Below, in pieces: positions 63,231 to 64,000 of a DNA stretch of 64,000 bases. Below the pieces are notes generated by a model. The model was not told the DNA's origin and made no database searches. It saw only the letters and a program-made list of their open reading frames with translations. The stretch is from an uncultured Collinsella sp. (GTDB taxonomy: Bacteria > Actinomycetota > Coriobacteriia > Coriobacteriales > Coriobacteriaceae), in the NCBI GenBank assembly GCA_934654795.1, contig CAKUGT010000002.1, positions 1-64,000 on the forward strand, read 5' to 3'. Made by a program: the position numbers and the translations under genes. Position 1 is the first letter of the stretch, and every line of letters begins with the position of its first letter.

Positions 63231-63752
63231 TTGGTTATCTTGGGCATTGACCCCGGTTTGGCCCATACGGGTTGGGGGATTATCGAGGAGCGGCGCGGTG
63301 AAGTTCGCTGCCGTGCCTACGGTTGTATCGAGACCAGCGCGGGTAGTCCGCTCGCGGTGCGCCTGTCGCATATCGCCCGCGACCTCAAGGGTGTCGTGGA
63401 GCGTTATCGACCCGATACCGCTGCCATCGAGAGCATCTACTTTGGCGCCAACGTTCGCTCGGCCATCCCTACGGCGCATGCCCGCGGCGCTGCACTCGTG
63501 GCTCTTTCGGAATGCGCGCTCGAGATTGGCGAGTACACGCCTATGCAGATTAAGCAGGCTGTTGTGGGCACCGGAGCCGCGGACAAACGGCAGGTCGCGT
63601 ATATGGTTCGTACGCTCACGCAGCTCGACCACGACCCGCATCCCGACCATGCCGCCGATGCCCTGGCTTGCGCCATCTGCCACGTTAACTTAAGCCGCAC
63701 CCGGGCGCTTACCGGCGGCGAGTTCTATCAACAGAGAGGAACCGGATACTGA
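63231..63752 (+). CDS. ruvC: Holliday junction resolvase RuvC
   Basis: A 173-residue endonuclease that cuts Holliday junctions after RuvAB branch migration. The active-site acids are D7 in GIDPG, the Glu in AAIESIYFG and the aspartates of DHAADALA. The TTG at 63231 is chosen: GAGG lies 5 bases upstream and the frame then begins with MVILGIDPG. A longer frame from TTG at 63210 would cover the ribosome site. It overlaps ruvA by one base. Confidence 0.95.
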   Translation: MVILGIDPGLAHTGWGIIEERRGEVRCRAYGCIETSAGSPLAVRLSHIARDLKGVVERYRPDTAAIESIYFGANVRSAIPTAHARGAALVALSECALEIGEYTPMQIKQAVVGTGAADKRQVAYMVRTLTQLDHDPHPDHAADALACAICHVNLSRTRALTGGEFYQQRGTGY

Positions 63753-64000
63753 TGATTTCCCAGCTCCATGGAACGCTTGTCGAGGCCACGATGAGCTCGG
63801 CCGTTGTCGATGTATCGGGCGTGGGCTTTGAGCTCGGCATCTCGGGCAGCACTGCGGCCACGTTGCCGACGCCCGGCGGCGAGGTTCGCCTCTACACGCG
63901 CATGCAGGTGCGTGAGGACGCCATGACGCTCTTTGGCTTTGCTTCCAAAGACGAGCGCACAATGTTTGACCGGCTCGTGTCCGTGTCGGGTGTCGGTCCG
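63752..64000 (+). CDS. ruvA: Holliday junction DNA helicase subunit RuvA, 3' end beyond the window
   Basis: The first 83 residues of RuvA: MISQLHGTLVEA, GVGFEL, YTRMQVREDAMTLFGF and SVSGVGP belong to the OB-fold domain and the first helix-hairpin-helix. It specifically binds Holliday junctions and targets RuvB to them. ATG shares its A with the ruvC stop codon (TGATG). GAGAGGA lies upstream. The gene is cut by the window end. Confidence 0.95.
   Translation, partial: MISQLHGTLVEATMSSAVVDVSGVGFELGISGSTAATLPTPGGEVRLYTRMQVREDAMTLFGFASKDERTMFDRLVSVSGVGP

Overview
The window is a contiguous piece of a high-GC Gram-positive chromosome. Gene content and protein style point to an anaerobic Coriobacteriia member close to Collinsella. 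The evidence is a group-A [FeFe]-hydrogenase, a stand-alone superoxide reductase, PTS sugar uptake, dense use of GAGG-type ribosome binding sites with GTG and TTG starts, and actinobacterial families such as the AbiEi/DUF559-like protein. The taxonomic call is inference. No rRNA, tRNA, CRISPR-Cas, transposase, integrase or phage structural gene was seen, so this looks like core genome decorated with many short intergenic palindromic elements.

Layout. 1-8.8 kb: an NRAMP metal transporter and phosphoglycerate mutase on the minus strand, then the glutamate synthase pair gltB-gltD. 9.2-13.1 kb: an unrecognised gene, an AbiEi/DUF559-like nuclease-type gene bracketed by palindrome arrays, and an amidohydrolase. 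13.2-17.2 kb: a zinc-ribbon membrane protein and the copper operon copA-copZ-csoR with a CsoR-type operator. 17.2-20.5 kb: a membrane Ser/Thr kinase and an FHA protein. 21-23.3 kb: a DEAD-box helicase with a very long RGG tail. 23.4-28.2 kb: an alpha-glucoside PTS operon (EIIA, LicT-type antiterminator, EIICB, GH4 6-phospho-alpha-glucosidase) with a candidate antiterminator/terminator switch in its leader. 28.4-34.5 kb: a redox operon of a NuoF/GltD-type fusion flavoprotein, an [FeFe]-hydrogenase, a lipoprotein and a one-chain ABC permease-ATPase. 34.5-45.5 kb: an orphan DinJ-type antitoxin, a CPBP protease, a YgiQ radical SAM protein, a DUF1275 membrane protein, FucO, an M42 peptidase, mnmA, cysK, an Rrf2 regulator and a YvlD-like membrane protein. 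45.8-57 kb: a YerC-type regulator, addB-addA and dnaE. 57-64 kb: a SWIM/SNF2 helicase, superoxide reductase, an apparently dead NAD-synthetase-like protein, ruvC and the start of ruvA.

The most unusual signal is a family of 57-bp dyads, with 13 complete copies and one partial. Each has two convergent 15-bp arms (consensus RTCTCRATCTGTAAC and its complement) around a variable interior of exactly 27 bp. Copies lie in intergenic arrays with an 80-bp period (7 of 8 inter-unit gaps are exactly 23 bp, one is 24). Arrays of three and four units tightly flank the nuclease-like gene at 10.2-11.3 kb. Several other palindrome families, a 233-bp element with terminal inverted repeats, and strong candidate sites for CsoR, LexA, an Rrf2 regulator and a LicT-type antiterminator are described below.

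Metabolically the window couples sugar uptake through the PTS, glycolysis (GpmA), lactaldehyde reduction (FucO), hydrogen metabolism and glutamate and cysteine synthesis. DNA repair genes (AddAB, RuvCA) and the replicative polymerase are close together on the right.
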